Positions 54,528 to 63,392 of a DNA stretch of 64,000 nucleotides are shown here, one piece after another (the first letter of the stretch is position 1; every line of letters begins with the position of its first letter). Source of the DNA: Nocardioides baekrokdamisoli (GTDB lineage Bacteria > Actinomycetota > Actinomycetes > Propionibacteriales > Nocardioidaceae); contig NZ_AP019307.1 in assembly GCF_003945325.1 (NCBI RefSeq), positions 1,178,001-1,242,000 of the forward strand, read 5' to 3'. The position numbers were made by a program, and so were the translations under genes. The notes under the pieces were generated by a model, which was not told the DNA's origin, did no database searches, and saw only the letters and a program-made list of their open reading frames with translations.

Positions 54528-54780
54528 ACAACTCCTCTGCTGGCGGACACAACAGGGAAGGGACGAACGGATCCGACGGTGATGACGGGATTGAGGTGTG
54601 ATGTACGTCTCACTCGCCCTGATCAGCGATGAATCGGACCGTCATAGTGGTATTGGGGTCTGGCGTCAGTCGTCGTTCTCAATGGTCCGGGGCGACCGCG
54701 AATCGGAACGATCGGACCGCCCAAGTAGGCTCCATCCAGCCGTTCCCGAGTTGCTCCGTCACCGGACGCAGTCGGGACCC

Positions 54781-54856
54781 GCCTCCGTAGCTCAGGGGAT
54801 AGAGCGCCGCACTCCTAACGCGGGCGTCGCAGGTTCGAATCCTGCCGGGGGCACCA
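54781..54856 (+). tRNA. tRNA-Arg (anticodon CCT), CCA encoded
   Basis: A cloverleaf with acceptor GCCTCCG/CGGGGGC, D arm GCTC/GAGC, anticodon loop CTCCTAA (anticodon CCT, reads AGG), T arm GCAGGTTCGAATCCTGC and an encoded CCA. The top four pairs of the anticodon stem are Watson-Crick; the fifth is an A-C mismatch. Confidence 0.95.
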
Positions 54857-54912
54857 TGCGATCCACGACCCCACCGACGACGGATCTTCCGGACGCGCCG
54901 GGAGCACGACTT

Positions 54913-54936
54913 CCTTACGTTCGCTGAACACGCGGC
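54913..54936. promoter_or_regulatory. 24-bp motif upstream of the response-regulator gene, copy 1
   Basis: The site reads CCTTACGTTCGCTGAA followed by CACGCGGC. It recurs with three changes at 56903-56926 upstream of the lipoprotein gene. The core GTTC-N3-GAAC is a short dyad. It is a candidate binding site for the response regulator encoded 38 bases downstream. Confidence 0.6.
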
Positions 54937-54973
54937 GGCGATACTGGGCATCTCTGCACCGAAAGGGGTGCCC

Positions 54974-55657
54974 GTGGGCAAGATCCTTGTCGTCGAAGAC
55001 GAGGCCGTGATGGCGAATGCCGTCGCGTCCGGACTCAGACGCCATGGTTTCGTCGTCGACTGCGCCGAGGACGGTCACGTCGCGCTGTCGAAGGCCGAGT
55101 TGGTGCCGTACGACGTCGTGCTGCTCGACCGCGACCTGCCGGTGATCCACGGCGACGAGGTGTGTCGCCGACTGCGTGAGCTCGGCTGCCCGAGCCGGAT
55201 CCTGATGCTCACCGCGGCTCGCTCGGTGCCCGATCGCGTGGATGGTCTCCGGATGGGCGCCGATGACTACCTGACCAAGCCGTACGCATTCGCCGAACTG
55301 CTGGCTCGCGTGGAGGCGTTGATGCGGCGCCCCGAACAACCGCTCGAGCAGATCGTCGAGGTCGCCGGTCTGGTGATCGACCGCGCCCGTCGACGGGTCG
55401 AACGCGGTGGAGTGGCGATCGATCTGAGCGTGAAGGAGTTCGGCGTGCTCGAGGTCCTCGCAGCCCAGCCGGGCGCGGTGATCAGTGCCGAGACCCTGCT
55501 GGATCGGGTCTGGGACGAGATGGCCGATCCGTTCACCAACGCCGTACGCGTGACGATGGTCGGCCTGCGTCGCAAACTGGGCGAGCCGTCACTGATCACG
55601 ACGATGCGCGGCGTCGGGTATCGACTCGACCCGGCCGGCGCGGCGGTGGAGACATGA
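54974..55657 (+). CDS. OmpR-family response regulator
   Basis: A 227-residue regulator with a receiver domain (ILVVEDEAVM; phosphoacceptor Asp in VVLLDRDLP; conserved Thr in MLTAA; Lys in YLTKPYAF) and a C-terminal winged helix (VSVKEFGVLEVLAAQ-like LSVKEFGVLEVL, ETLLDRVWDE, VGLRRKLGEPSLITTMRGVGYRL). GTG at 54974 is chosen because AAAGGGG is then correctly spaced; GTG at 54968 is also in frame. Its stop overlaps the histidine kinase start. Confidence 0.93.
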   Translation: MGKILVVEDEAVMANAVASGLRRHGFVVDCAEDGHVALSKAELVPYDVVLLDRDLPVIHGDEVCRRLRELGCPSRILMLTAARSVPDRVDGLRMGADDYLTKPYAFAELLARVEALMRRPEQPLEQIVEVAGLVIDRARRRVERGGVAIDLSVKEFGVLEVLAAQPGAVISAETLLDRVWDEMADPFTNAVRVTMVGLRRKLGEPSLITTMRGVGYRLDPAGAAVET

Positions 55658-56889
55658 GGGGCGTACGGCTCACCGCGCGGCTGCGGTTGACGCTCATCTA
55701 CTCGACCTTGTTCGTTGCCTTCGGAACTGCCCTGCTGGCGGTGAACTATCGGTTGCTGACCCAGGGCCTGCCCACCGGTGGCCAGTTCACGTCAACGACT
55801 GTCCTCGGGACCGGCGCGAAATCGACCTCGCTGCCGACGTTGCCTCCGGGCTCGCTCCGTCCGCTCCATCCGCTCCACTCGCTTCAGCCTCTGCCGATCG
55901 AAGGCTCCGGCACCGGCGGCAAGTCCGGGACGCTCGCGGTGGCGACCGCGATCTCGCAGTACCGCGGCGACACGCTGCACCAGCTCCTCAGGAACTCGGT
56001 GATCGTCCTGTTGATCGGGGTGATCGTCGTGGCTGCGGTGGTCTGGTTGATTGCGCGATGGGTGCTGGCTCCCTTGCGACGGATCACCGACGCGGCCCGT
56101 CGGGTGAGCGGCCAGGACCTGTCCGGGCGGGTCGCACTGTCGGGCCCACGCGATGAACTGTTCGACCTCGCCCGGACGTTGAACGGGACATTCGATCGGC
56201 TCGAAGCCGCGTTCGACCACGAGCGCCGGCTGATCGCCAACACCTCCCACGAATTGCGTACGCCTGTGGCGAACCAGCGGACCCTCCTCGAGGTCGTGCT
56301 GGACAACCCCGGCGCCACGGCGGACGAGCTACGAGAAGCCTGTGTGATCTCGCTCGCGCAGACACGACGCACCGAGGCGCTGATCGACGGCATGCTGGCG
56401 CTGGCCGGAGCCGAGCACGCCGAACTCGATCTGCAGCCGCTCCGTCTCGATGAATTGGTCCAACACGTCGTCGCGGAGGTGGACACCACTGCGGTGACGG
56501 TGGAGATCGATGTGCCGCCGGTGACGGTGGTCGGCGACGAGCTCTACTGCCGGATCCTGATCGGCAACCTCATCAACAACGCAGTCGGCCACAACGTCGG
56601 CGCCGGCTGGGTGACGATCTCAACCACCTCGGGCACCGACGGCACGAATCTGGTCGTGTCCAACAGTTCGCGCCCGCTCAGCGAGGATCAGATCGCCGAA
56701 CTCAGAGAACCGTTCCGACGGGGCGGCGCGGCGCGTACTGGCTCAACCCGCGGGACCGGTCTCGGCCTGGCGATCGTCGACACGATCGCCGATGTGCACG
56801 GCTGGACCACGAGCTTCAGCGTCCCGACTGCAGGCACGTTCCAGGCGGTCGTGGGGATGGCTACCGACCGTGGGACATCGGCCAACTGA
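55654..56889 (+). CDS. Sensor histidine kinase
   Basis: A 411-residue membrane kinase: TM1 (about residues 9-27), an extracytoplasmic Ser/Pro/Leu-rich region of about 85 residues with short LHPLHSLQPL repeats, TM2 (VIVLLIGVIVVAAVVWLI), HAMP, the H box ANTSHELRTPVANQ, N box (ILIGNLINNAVGHN) and G box (RGTGLGLAIVDTIA). ATG overlaps the regulator stop (ATGA), defining a two-component pair. It precedes a lipoprotein/MacA/MacB group that it probably regulates. Confidence 0.93.
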   Translation: MRGVRLTARLRLTLIYSTLFVAFGTALLAVNYRLLTQGLPTGGQFTSTTVLGTGAKSTSLPTLPPGSLRPLHPLHSLQPLPIEGSGTGGKSGTLAVATAISQYRGDTLHQLLRNSVIVLLIGVIVVAAVVWLIARWVLAPLRRITDAARRVSGQDLSGRVALSGPRDELFDLARTLNGTFDRLEAAFDHERRLIANTSHELRTPVANQRTLLEVVLDNPGATADELREACVISLAQTRRTEALIDGMLALAGAEHAELDLQPLRLDELVQHVVAEVDTTAVTVEIDVPPVTVVGDELYCRILIGNLINNAVGHNVGAGWVTISTTSGTDGTNLVVSNSSRPLSEDQIAELREPFRRGGAARTGSTRGTGLGLAIVDTIADVHGWTTSFSVPTAGTFQAVVGMATDRGTSAN

Positions 56890-56902
56890 CGTACGCCGTC
56901 AG

Positions 56903-56926
56903 CCTTACGTTCACTGAATACGCCGC
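56903..56926. promoter_or_regulatory. 24-bp motif upstream of the lipoprotein gene, copy 2
   Basis: CCTTACGTTCACTGAA followed by TACGCCGC matches copy 1 (54913-54936) at 21 of 24 positions, 88 bases upstream of the lipoprotein start. This places the kinase operon and the export operon under one probable regulator. Confidence 0.6.
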
Positions 56927-57013
56927 TTCATAGCGTGGGCCGCAGAGCCAACCGGCTCAGCTCGGTCCCGCATCCAGACGGGGTCTCGAGCCAGTCCTAC
57001 AAGGAGCAACTCG

Positions 57014-57595
57014 ATGAAGCTTCGGCATGCAGGTCTCGCCCTGCTGGCGATCCCCTTGGCCCTCACGAGCGCCTGCTCGACCGGCGGGTCGAGCCCCCAG
57101 GTGGCCTCGCTGCAATCCCCCGGCGGATCATCCACACCCAGTGCATCGACGCCCGGTGACCAGGCGTTGGCCTTCGCCCAGTGCGTACGTGCGCACGGCG
57201 GTTCGGCGCCCGATCCCGGCGCTGAACCCAGCAGCGGCGGACATTTGATCACGATGAGCCCCGCAGACCTCAAAGCCAACCAGGCCTGCTCATCTCTGCT
57301 CAACACTGGCCAGGATTCGGTCAAGGCCAACGAGGACGCGCGCAAGGCCGACCTGCAGATGGCGGCGTGCATGCGCAAGAACGGCATCAGCAACTGGCCC
57401 GACCCGCTTCCACCGGGCAGCAGCCCCGCTCGCCCGGCTGACGGCGGTTCGGTGATGACCGATCTCGGCGGCACGTTCGTCCTGCCTCCCGACATCAAGA
57501 TGTCCAGCCCCAGGGTCCAGAAGGCGCAGTCCGTGTGCCAGCCCGGCATGACTGGACACTCGTTCTCCGCCACTGCCGGCTCAGCCGGACACTGA
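57014..57595 (+). CDS. Secreted lipoprotein with two CxR-G-PDP motifs
   Basis: A 193-residue lipoprotein: signal peptide with lipobox LTSAC (Cys about residue 21), Ser/Pro-rich linker, then two copies of the pattern C-[VM]-R-x-x-G...P-D-P (QCVRAHGGSAPDP about residue 56; ACMRKNGISNWPDP about residue 119) and further cysteines. This repeat pattern recurs in actinobacterial lipoproteins encoded beside MacAB-type transporters. Function unknown; probably a surface sensor or substrate-binding component. ATG at 57014 with AAGGAG upstream. Confidence 0.75.
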   Translation: MKLRHAGLALLAIPLALTSACSTGGSSPQVASLQSPGGSSTPSASTPGDQALAFAQCVRAHGGSAPDPGAEPSSGGHLITMSPADLKANQACSSLLNTGQDSVKANEDARKADLQMAACMRKNGISNWPDPLPPGSSPARPADGGSVMTDLGGTFVLPPDIKMSSPRVQKAQSVCQPGMTGHSFSATAGSAGH

Positions 57596-57597
57596 GC

Positions 57598-58674
57598 ATG
57601 AGTTCGCCAACCAGATCCGGACCAAGGCGCTGGGCGCGATGGATCGTCGCGCTCACACTGGTGGCCACGACCGCTGTTGTAGCGACCGCCGTCGTCCTGC
57701 TTCGTCGTGGCGATTCGGCCACGTCCTCGTCGGCACCGAAGGTGGCCACGGCGGCCGTCGTCAGGCAGACGCTGACAGATCATCAGGCGCTCAGTGGTGT
57801 GGTCGGCTTCGGTCCGACCACACCACTGAACAACCAGATGACCGGCACCTTCACCTGGCTCCCTCAGCCGGGTGCCGTGGTCGGCAACGGTCAGCAGCTG
57901 TACCGGGTCAATGACACTCCCGTGACCGACATGACCGGCACCATGCCCGCCTATCGCGCCATGGCCGCGGACATGACCGGCCCCGACATCGCCCAGCTGA
58001 ACGCCTCCTTGCGGGCTCTGGGTTACCTGTACGGCAACCCCGGCGACCGGTACACCGCGCAGACGACGGCAGCCGTGAAGGCCTGGCAGAAGGCCATCGG
58101 CGTCGAAGCCACCGGAACCGTGGCCCTCGGCCAGGTGGTCTTCACCCCGGCGGCGGTCCGCATCGCGACGGTGACTCCGACGCTCGGCGCGCCGGCAGCC
58201 CCGGGCGCCCCGGCTTTCACCACCAGCGACGTCGCCGCCCAGGTGACCGTGACCACCGACGCAGCCAACCGGCGATACTTCAAGATCGGCGAGTCCGTGA
58301 CCGTCGGCCTTCCTGACGGAAGCTCCGTCCACGCGAAGATCGTCTCCATCGGGCCGATCGTGTCGCCCGCCCAGGGCAGCAACAACGGACCGACCGTCAG
58401 CGCGCAGGCGGCGCTGACCGATCCGAAGGTGGCGGCAGCGTTCCAGGCGGCGACAGTCGACGTCACGATCAACACCGCAGAGCACGCCAACGTGCTCACT
58501 GTCCCGGTCACGGCACTGCTCGCGCTGCGCGAAGGCGGGTACGCAGTCGCGGTCGACGACACGACCGGACGCCACCTCATCGGAGTCTCCGTCGGCCTCA
58601 TCGTCGGCGACACCGTCGAGGTCTCGGCCAAGCACCTGTCGCCCGGCATGAAAGTCGAGGTCGGATCCACGTGA
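57598..58674 (+). CDS. MacA/HlyD-like adaptor with peptidoglycan-binding domain
   Basis: A 358-residue membrane-anchored protein: N-terminal helix (IVALTLVATTAVVATAVVLL), a biotinyl-lipoyl-like barrel region, a PG_binding_1 domain (LNASLRALGYLYGNPGDRYTAQTTAAVKAWQKAIGVEATGTV) and a C-terminal adaptor domain (VPVTALLALREGGYAVAVDD). This combination is known from Gram-positive MacAB-type operons. The gene starts two bases after the lipoprotein stop and its end overlaps the ATPase gene (GTGA), so all are one operon. Confidence 0.87.
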   Translation: MSSPTRSGPRRWARWIVALTLVATTAVVATAVVLLRRGDSATSSSAPKVATAAVVRQTLTDHQALSGVVGFGPTTPLNNQMTGTFTWLPQPGAVVGNGQQLYRVNDTPVTDMTGTMPAYRAMAADMTGPDIAQLNASLRALGYLYGNPGDRYTAQTTAAVKAWQKAIGVEATGTVALGQVVFTPAAVRIATVTPTLGAPAAPGAPAFTTSDVAAQVTVTTDAANRRYFKIGESVTVGLPDGSSVHAKIVSIGPIVSPAQGSNNGPTVSAQAALTDPKVAAAFQAATVDVTINTAEHANVLTVPVTALLALREGGYAVAVDDTTGRHLIGVSVGLIVGDTVEVSAKHLSPGMKVEVGST

Positions 58675-59330
58675 GCGAGACCGTACTCGAATTCGAGGAC
58701 GTCACCCGGTCGTACGGCGACGTGACCGCGCTGTCCCACGCGAGCCTGTCGGTCCGCGCCGGCGAACTGGTCGCGGTCCTCGGTCCGTCGGGGTCAGGCA
58801 AGACCACGTTGCTGCACCTGGCCGGAGCGCTCGACAAGCCGACCTCGGGGCGGGTGTCGGTCACCGGACTCGATCTGGCGCGCTTGTCCGATCGCGATCT
58901 CGCCGGGCTGCGCAGTCAGCGGATCGGATTCGTCTTCCAACAGTTCTTCCTGGCACCCGGGCGTACGGCCCTCGACAACGTCGCAGACGGGCTGCTCTAC
59001 ACCGGCAGATCTCGCAGCGAGCGGCGGCGGCGAGCAGCCACCGCGTTGGATGAGGTCGGCATGGGCAGACGCTCCGGGCACCGACCCCACCAACTGTCCG
59101 GCGGCGAGAAGCAGCGCGTGGCCATCGCCCGGGCGATCGTGGGCGAGCCAGCGCTTCTGCTGGCCGACGAGCCGACCGGCAATCTCGACAGCACCAACGG
59201 CGCCAAGATCGTCGATCTGCTTCACACCCTCAACGAGAAGGGCACGACCATCGTCATCATCACCCACGACCGCGATGTGGCAGCCAGCTTTGACCGACAG
59301 ATCCATCTGCGCGACGGGCAGGTCCAATGA
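58671..59330 (+). CDS. MacB-type ABC transporter ATP-binding protein
   Basis: A 219-residue ATPase with Walker [12 protein letters not shown], signature [13 protein letters not shown], Walker [13 protein letters not shown] and the H-loop ITHDRDVA, typical of the MacB/LolD/FtsE branch that drives mechanotransmission rather than import. GTG at 58671 overlaps the adaptor stop; the stop overlaps the permease start (ATGA). Confidence 0.95.
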   Translation: MSETVLEFEDVTRSYGDVTALSHASLSVRAGELVAVLGPSGSGKTTLLHLAGALDKPTSGRVSVTGLDLARLSDRDLAGLRSQRIGFVFQQFFLAPGRTALDNVADGLLYTGRSRSERRRRAATALDEVGMGRRSGHRPHQLSGGEKQRVAIARAIVGEPALLLADEPTGNLDSTNGAKIVDLLHTLNEKGTTIVIITHDRDVAASFDRQIHLRDGQVQ

Positions 59331-60541
59331 GCCGCTCCGGCCGGGCGGAGTCGCCGTCCGCAGTCCTGCGCACGAACGATCTCGTACGCATCGCCCTGCG
59401 CGGCGCTGTCGGCCGCCCGCTGCGCGCCGTGCTCTCGATCCTCGGGATCGCGATCGGCGTCGCTGCACTGGTGACCATCGTCGGGATCTCCGACGCCAAC
59501 CGGGCCCACCTCAATGCCCAACTCGCCGCTCTCGGACCCGACCTGCTCAGCGTCTCTCCCGGCCAGACCCTCGACGGGAAGACGGTGCCGCTGCCCGAGA
59601 CGGCGCCGGCGATGATCTCCCGGATCGCCCCCGTCACCAAGGTCGCTGCCATCGGCACCACCAAGGCGACCGTCTACCGGACCAGCCTCGTCCCGCCGGG
59701 CCAGACGGGCGGCTTGTCGGTCGCCGCCACCACGACGAATCTGGCAGCTGCGCTGACCACCCACCTCGTCTCCGGGCGGTGGCTGGCCGGCGGGTCAGCG
59801 CCCCTGCCTGAGGTCGTCCTCGGCGCCACGGCAGCCCAGCGGCTCGGGATCGGCGCCGCGTACCAGGGAGCCCGTGTCTACATCTCCGGTCACTACTACG
59901 CGGTCGTCGGCATCCTGGCCCCGATCCCGCTCGCCCCTGAGGTCGACTCGTCCGTGCTGGTCTCCTGGAACACGGCGAGTGCGCTCCTCGGGTTCGACGG
60001 CCACCCGACGACGATCTACGTCCGCTCCCACGAGTCGGCCGTCTCAGAGGTACGCGCGGTCCTCGCCGCGACCGCCACCCCTGCTCAGCCGGGCGGCGTC
60101 AGCATCAGCCGACCGTCCGACGTCCTCGCAGCAAAGGCGGCCACCGACAGCGCACTGAACTCACTGATCATCGTGCTGGCCGCCATCGCGCTGCTCGTCG
60201 GCGGCATCGGCGTCGCCAACACCATGATCGTCGCCGTCCTCGAACGTCGACAGGAGATCGGGTTGCGTCGCGCGCTCGGCGCCAGGAAGTTCCACATCAC
60301 CACACAGTTCCTGACCGAAGCCTCGATCCTGGCCCTGATCGGTGGTTGCGTCGGAGCCGCCCTCGGCGCTGCGGCCGCAGCCGGCGTCGCCATCGAACGC
60401 GGCTGGCCCGTCGTCCTCCCGTGGACGCCGCTGCTCGGCAGCCTCGCCACCACGGCGTTCATCGGTCTTGCTGCTGGTCTCTACCCCGCCGTCAAGGCAG
60501 CGCGGCAGCAGCCGACCAGCGCGCTCACGGGATCCGGCTGA
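59327..60541 (+). CDS. MacB/FtsX-type ABC transporter permease
   Basis: A 404-residue permease with one N-terminal helix (AVLSILGIAIGVAALVTIVGIS), a large extracytoplasmic domain and three C-terminal helices including the conserved GGIGVANTMIVAVLERRQEIGLRRALGA region of FtsX-like permeases. Together with the ATPase, adaptor and lipoprotein it forms a complete MacAB-type complex, probably exporting a compound or signalling cell-envelope stress. Confidence 0.94.
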   Translation: MSRSGRAESPSAVLRTNDLVRIALRGAVGRPLRAVLSILGIAIGVAALVTIVGISDANRAHLNAQLAALGPDLLSVSPGQTLDGKTVPLPETAPAMISRIAPVTKVAAIGTTKATVYRTSLVPPGQTGGLSVAATTTNLAAALTTHLVSGRWLAGGSAPLPEVVLGATAAQRLGIGAAYQGARVYISGHYYAVVGILAPIPLAPEVDSSVLVSWNTASALLGFDGHPTTIYVRSHESAVSEVRAVLAATATPAQPGGVSISRPSDVLAAKAATDSALNSLIIVLAAIALLVGGIGVANTMIVAVLERRQEIGLRRALGARKFHITTQFLTEASILALIGGCVGAALGAAAAAGVAIERGWPVVLPWTPLLGSLATTAFIGLAAGLYPAVKAARQQPTSALTGSG

Positions 60542-60821
60542 GAAGGGACATCGCGCACACGTGGCGGTCCGGTCAGCACGGCGCCGCGAACGTCCAGCCG
60601 CGCGCGCAGTGAGATCGCGGAGGATCTGCTTCAGGGTTGCGCGGAGTTCCTCGCGCGTGGAGCGCCCGGCAGCGATGCCGGTCAACGCCGTGCCAGACGA
60701 CCCACAGGCTCCCCAAAGAGACGGCTCAGGTTTGTGTCGGAGACTTGTGCCCGTCACACTGACCACTAGCGCGACCACCTCGGACCGGGTCCGCAGCGCC
60801 CCTGCGTCCGGAAAGGTGAGT
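60542..60821. other. 280-base gap without a supported gene
   Basis: The region between the permease and the LCP gene holds in-frame extensions of neighbouring ORFs with low-complexity Arg/Ala-rich translations and no conserved sequence. I see no hairpin or operator that I would call. It likely contains the promoter for the LCP gene. Confidence 0.4.
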
Positions 60822-62246
60822 ATGAGCGCCCATTCGGCATCAGGTGCCCCGACACCTCCGGACGACTCCGCCGCAGCGCGCATCGTGCACCGCTCCGAGC
60901 CACGGGGCTGGCCCAAGCAGGTACGCGGAAAGCGTCGCAAGCGCACCCACCCGTGGGCGAAGGCCGTCCTCGTCACCGCACTGGCCGTACTCGTCTCGCT
61001 GGCGATCATGTACGGCACCAGCAAGCACCCGCTGCAGACCGTCATCGGCCACCTGGACGCGATCGTCATCATCGGCGGTCTCGTCGTCGCGATCGCAGGC
61101 ATGGCCGCCTTCCGGATCAACCACCGCCGCTGGGTCAAGGCCGCCGTCGCTGTGTTCGCGGTGGCGCTCCTCGCGCTGGACGGCGTCGGCTATCTCAAGA
61201 TCAAGGCCCTCACCGACAACATCGTCGCCGGCAAGAGCCTCAGGGATCTCCCGATGCCGGCCGACCCAACCCACGGACGGGCGGTCAACATCCTCGTGAT
61301 GGGCACCGACACCCGCGACTGCAAGGGCTGTCAGATCGACAACCAGCACGGCGGCGGCGGCTCGGACACCACGATCCTGATCCACATCTCCGCCGACCGC
61401 ACCTGGGCCGAGGGCATCAGCATCCCGCGCGACTCCATGGTGGCCCGGCCAGCCGGCTGCCAGGACTCCAGCGGCCACACCTACGGCGCCGCGAGCCCGG
61501 TGATGTGGAACGCTGCGTACGACATCAGCTACTTCTGCACGATCAAGCAGTTCGTCGCCACCACCGGCATCCCGCTGAGCCACTACGTGATCGTGAACTT
61601 CGCCAGCTTCCAGTCGATGGTGGATGCGCTCGGCGGCGTCAATGTCTGCCTCCCGCAGAAGTTGGACGACAGCGTCGCCAACATCCACTTCCCCGCCGGC
61701 AACCAGCGGCTCACCGGCCTCCAGGCCCTGCAGTACGTCCGCGTCCGACACGGCATCGGTGACGGCTCCGACCTGGGGCGTACGCACCGCCAGCAGGCGT
61801 TCATCGGCTCGATGGTCCGCGAGGCGATGTCGGGCAGCACCATGAGCGACCCGGCCAAGCTCTACAACTTCCTGACGGCCGCCACCAAGGGCCTCGAGAT
61901 GGACCCCGAGTTCAAGAACCTCTCGACCCTGACCGGTGTGGCGGGCTCGCTGCGCACCATCGGGTTCAGCAACGTCCAGTTCATCACCATCCCGTTCGAG
62001 GCGTACCCGCCGGACCACAACCGGATCCAGTGGGCGCAGCCCCAGGCTCAGCAGATCTGGGACGACATCCGCAACGACAAGCGCCTCAGCGCCGACCTGT
62101 CGAGTGTGGCCATCACCGCCACCCAGGTGCCGACGGGCAAACCCTCCCCCTCGACGACGAGCAAGCCGTCCTCGACCAGCAAGCCGTCCTCCTCCCCGAC
62201 TCCGAGCAACAAGCAACTGCTCCAGTCCGTCGGCCTGTGCTCGTGA
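60822..62246 (+). CDS. LytR-CpsA-Psr (LCP) family cell-wall glycopolymer ligase
   Basis: A 474-residue protein with a cytoplasmic basic N-terminus, three hydrophobic helices (about residues 48-120) and an extracytoplasmic LCP domain: NILVMGTDTR, the GGGSDTTILIHI segment, ISIPRDSMV, INFASFQ-like VNFASFQSMVDALGGVNVCLP and YVRVRH. LCP enzymes transfer glycopolymers from lipid carriers to peptidoglycan. Cysteines (CKGCQID) and a Ser/Thr/Pro tail are present. ATG at 60822 follows GAAAGGTG. Confidence 0.93.
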   Translation: MSAHSASGAPTPPDDSAAARIVHRSEPRGWPKQVRGKRRKRTHPWAKAVLVTALAVLVSLAIMYGTSKHPLQTVIGHLDAIVIIGGLVVAIAGMAAFRINHRRWVKAAVAVFAVALLALDGVGYLKIKALTDNIVAGKSLRDLPMPADPTHGRAVNILVMGTDTRDCKGCQIDNQHGGGGSDTTILIHISADRTWAEGISIPRDSMVARPAGCQDSSGHTYGAASPVMWNAAYDISYFCTIKQFVATTGIPLSHYVIVNFASFQSMVDALGGVNVCLPQKLDDSVANIHFPAGNQRLTGLQALQYVRVRHGIGDGSDLGRTHRQQAFIGSMVREAMSGSTMSDPAKLYNFLTAATKGLEMDPEFKNLSTLTGVAGSLRTIGFSNVQFITIPFEAYPPDHNRIQWAQPQAQQIWDDIRNDKRLSADLSSVAITATQVPTGKPSPSTTSKPSSTSKPSSSPTPSNKQLLQSVGLCS

Positions 62247-62253
62247 GCCTGCG

Positions 62254-62400
62254 ATGACCGAGTCGGAAGCGGAACGCAAGGCGCGCCTGGACCGGATCTT
62301 CGGGGACACGGAGCCGAGTCAGACCTCGGACGACCGCGATCCGTCCCCGGACAGCAACGACCAGAGCCTGCGGGAGAACGTCCCGCCCCATCACGGCTGA
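62254..62400 (+). CDS. Small conserved actinobacterial protein (48 residues)
   Basis: A short frame starting at ATG 62254, seven bases after the LCP stop, encodes MTESEAERKARLDRIFGD, a disordered Asp/Ser-rich middle and the ending ENVPPHHG. I recall similar small proteins with the ending RDNVPPHHG in actinobacteria. Its spacing suggests cotranscription with the LCP gene. Function unknown. Confidence 0.7.
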   Translation: MTESEAERKARLDRIFGDTEPSQTSDDRDPSPDSNDQSLRENVPPHHG

Positions 62401-62451
62401 GGTCCACCGGCCCGTGAGGCACCTCGCGAGGCCGTCGGTAGGCTCAGCGGC

Positions 62452-63279
62452 ATGAACGCGGCCATCGTCGTCGAAGGCGTACTCGGCGTCGTCGCGCTCG
62501 GCACCGCAACGGACGCGTACCTGATCCGTCGCCGGCTCAAGCGGTCAGAAGAGCACGTCCAGGTCCTCGAGGCGGCTCTGCGCAGCAACGAACCCCAGGT
62601 CAGGCTTCTGGACGGCAAGACCCGCGCCATGGCGCGTACGGTCGCCAACTCGGTGCTCCAGACAGCCGAACGACTCCGCGACGGCGGCGTCACCCGACTG
62701 CTGTCCTCCAGCCTCGACGACCTCGCCACATGGGTGACGGCGGACCAGAAGGCGATCGAGCGGATCGCGGCCCCCGACGGCACGGTGACGCTGTTCTTCA
62801 GCGATATCGAGAACTCGACCTCGATCAACGAGCACATCGGTGACAGCGCCTGGCTGCGTACGCTCAAGGATCACGAGACGATCGTGCGCTCGGCGATCGA
62901 GGCGCAGTCCGGCCACGTGGTGAAGAATTCCGGTGACGGCTTCATGGCCGTCTTCCGCGACCCGTTCGCAGCGGTGACCGCCAGCACCGACATCCAGCGC
63001 AAACTCGCCGCCCACAAGCGACTCGTACGGATCCCGGTGCGGGTCCGGATCGGCCTGCACAGCGGACCGGTCGTATCCCACGAGGGCGACTTCTTCGGGA
63101 AGAACGTGGCCATGGCGGCGCGCGTGGCCGACAAGGCCTCCGGCAGCGAGATCCTGGCCTCTGAGGCGGTTCGCGACGTGCTCACGGCCGCGCACACCAA
63201 CGTACGCATGACGGCCATCGCCGAGGTCGAACTCAAGGGCCTCAGCGGTACGCACCGCCTCTGGCGAGTCTCGTACTAG
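62452..63279 (+). CDS. Class III adenylate/guanylate cyclase with N-terminal membrane anchor
   Basis: A 275-residue protein with an N-terminal hydrophobic segment (AAIVVEGVLGVVALGTATDAYLI), a helical linker and a cyclase homology domain: FFSDIENSTS with the first metal-binding Asp, KNSGDGFMAVF with the second, RIGLHSGPVV and GKNVAMAARVADKA carrying the Asn/Arg transition-state pair. It is predicted to produce cAMP or cGMP; nucleotide specificity is not decided here. ATG at 62452. A CRP-like site exists elsewhere in the window, but a direct link is speculative. Confidence 0.9.
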   Translation: MNAAIVVEGVLGVVALGTATDAYLIRRRLKRSEEHVQVLEAALRSNEPQVRLLDGKTRAMARTVANSVLQTAERLRDGGVTRLLSSSLDDLATWVTADQKAIERIAAPDGTVTLFFSDIENSTSINEHIGDSAWLRTLKDHETIVRSAIEAQSGHVVKNSGDGFMAVFRDPFAAVTASTDIQRKLAAHKRLVRIPVRVRIGLHSGPVVSHEGDFFGKNVAMAARVADKASGSEILASEAVRDVLTAAHTNVRMTAIAEVELKGLSGTHRLWRVSY

Positions 63280-63392
63280 CGACCCGCGGCTCGCGCCGCA
63301 CACAACTCAGGACACACGACGGTCCGAGGGGAATATGCCCTCAGCTCGCCACATGTCCTGCATTGCTTGCGCGCGCGTCGGGCCGCGACGAA

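Noticed and set aside
54598..54927. Plus-strand ORF over the tRNA-Arg region
   Set aside because: Its translation crosses the tRNA and includes the typical spurious tRNA-derived peptide (GVAGSNPAGGT); the tRNA explains the sequence.
60342..60821. Long in-frame upstream extension of the LCP gene
   Set aside because: It overlaps the MacB-type permease in another frame, is low-complexity, and a good ribosome-binding site lies before ATG 60822.
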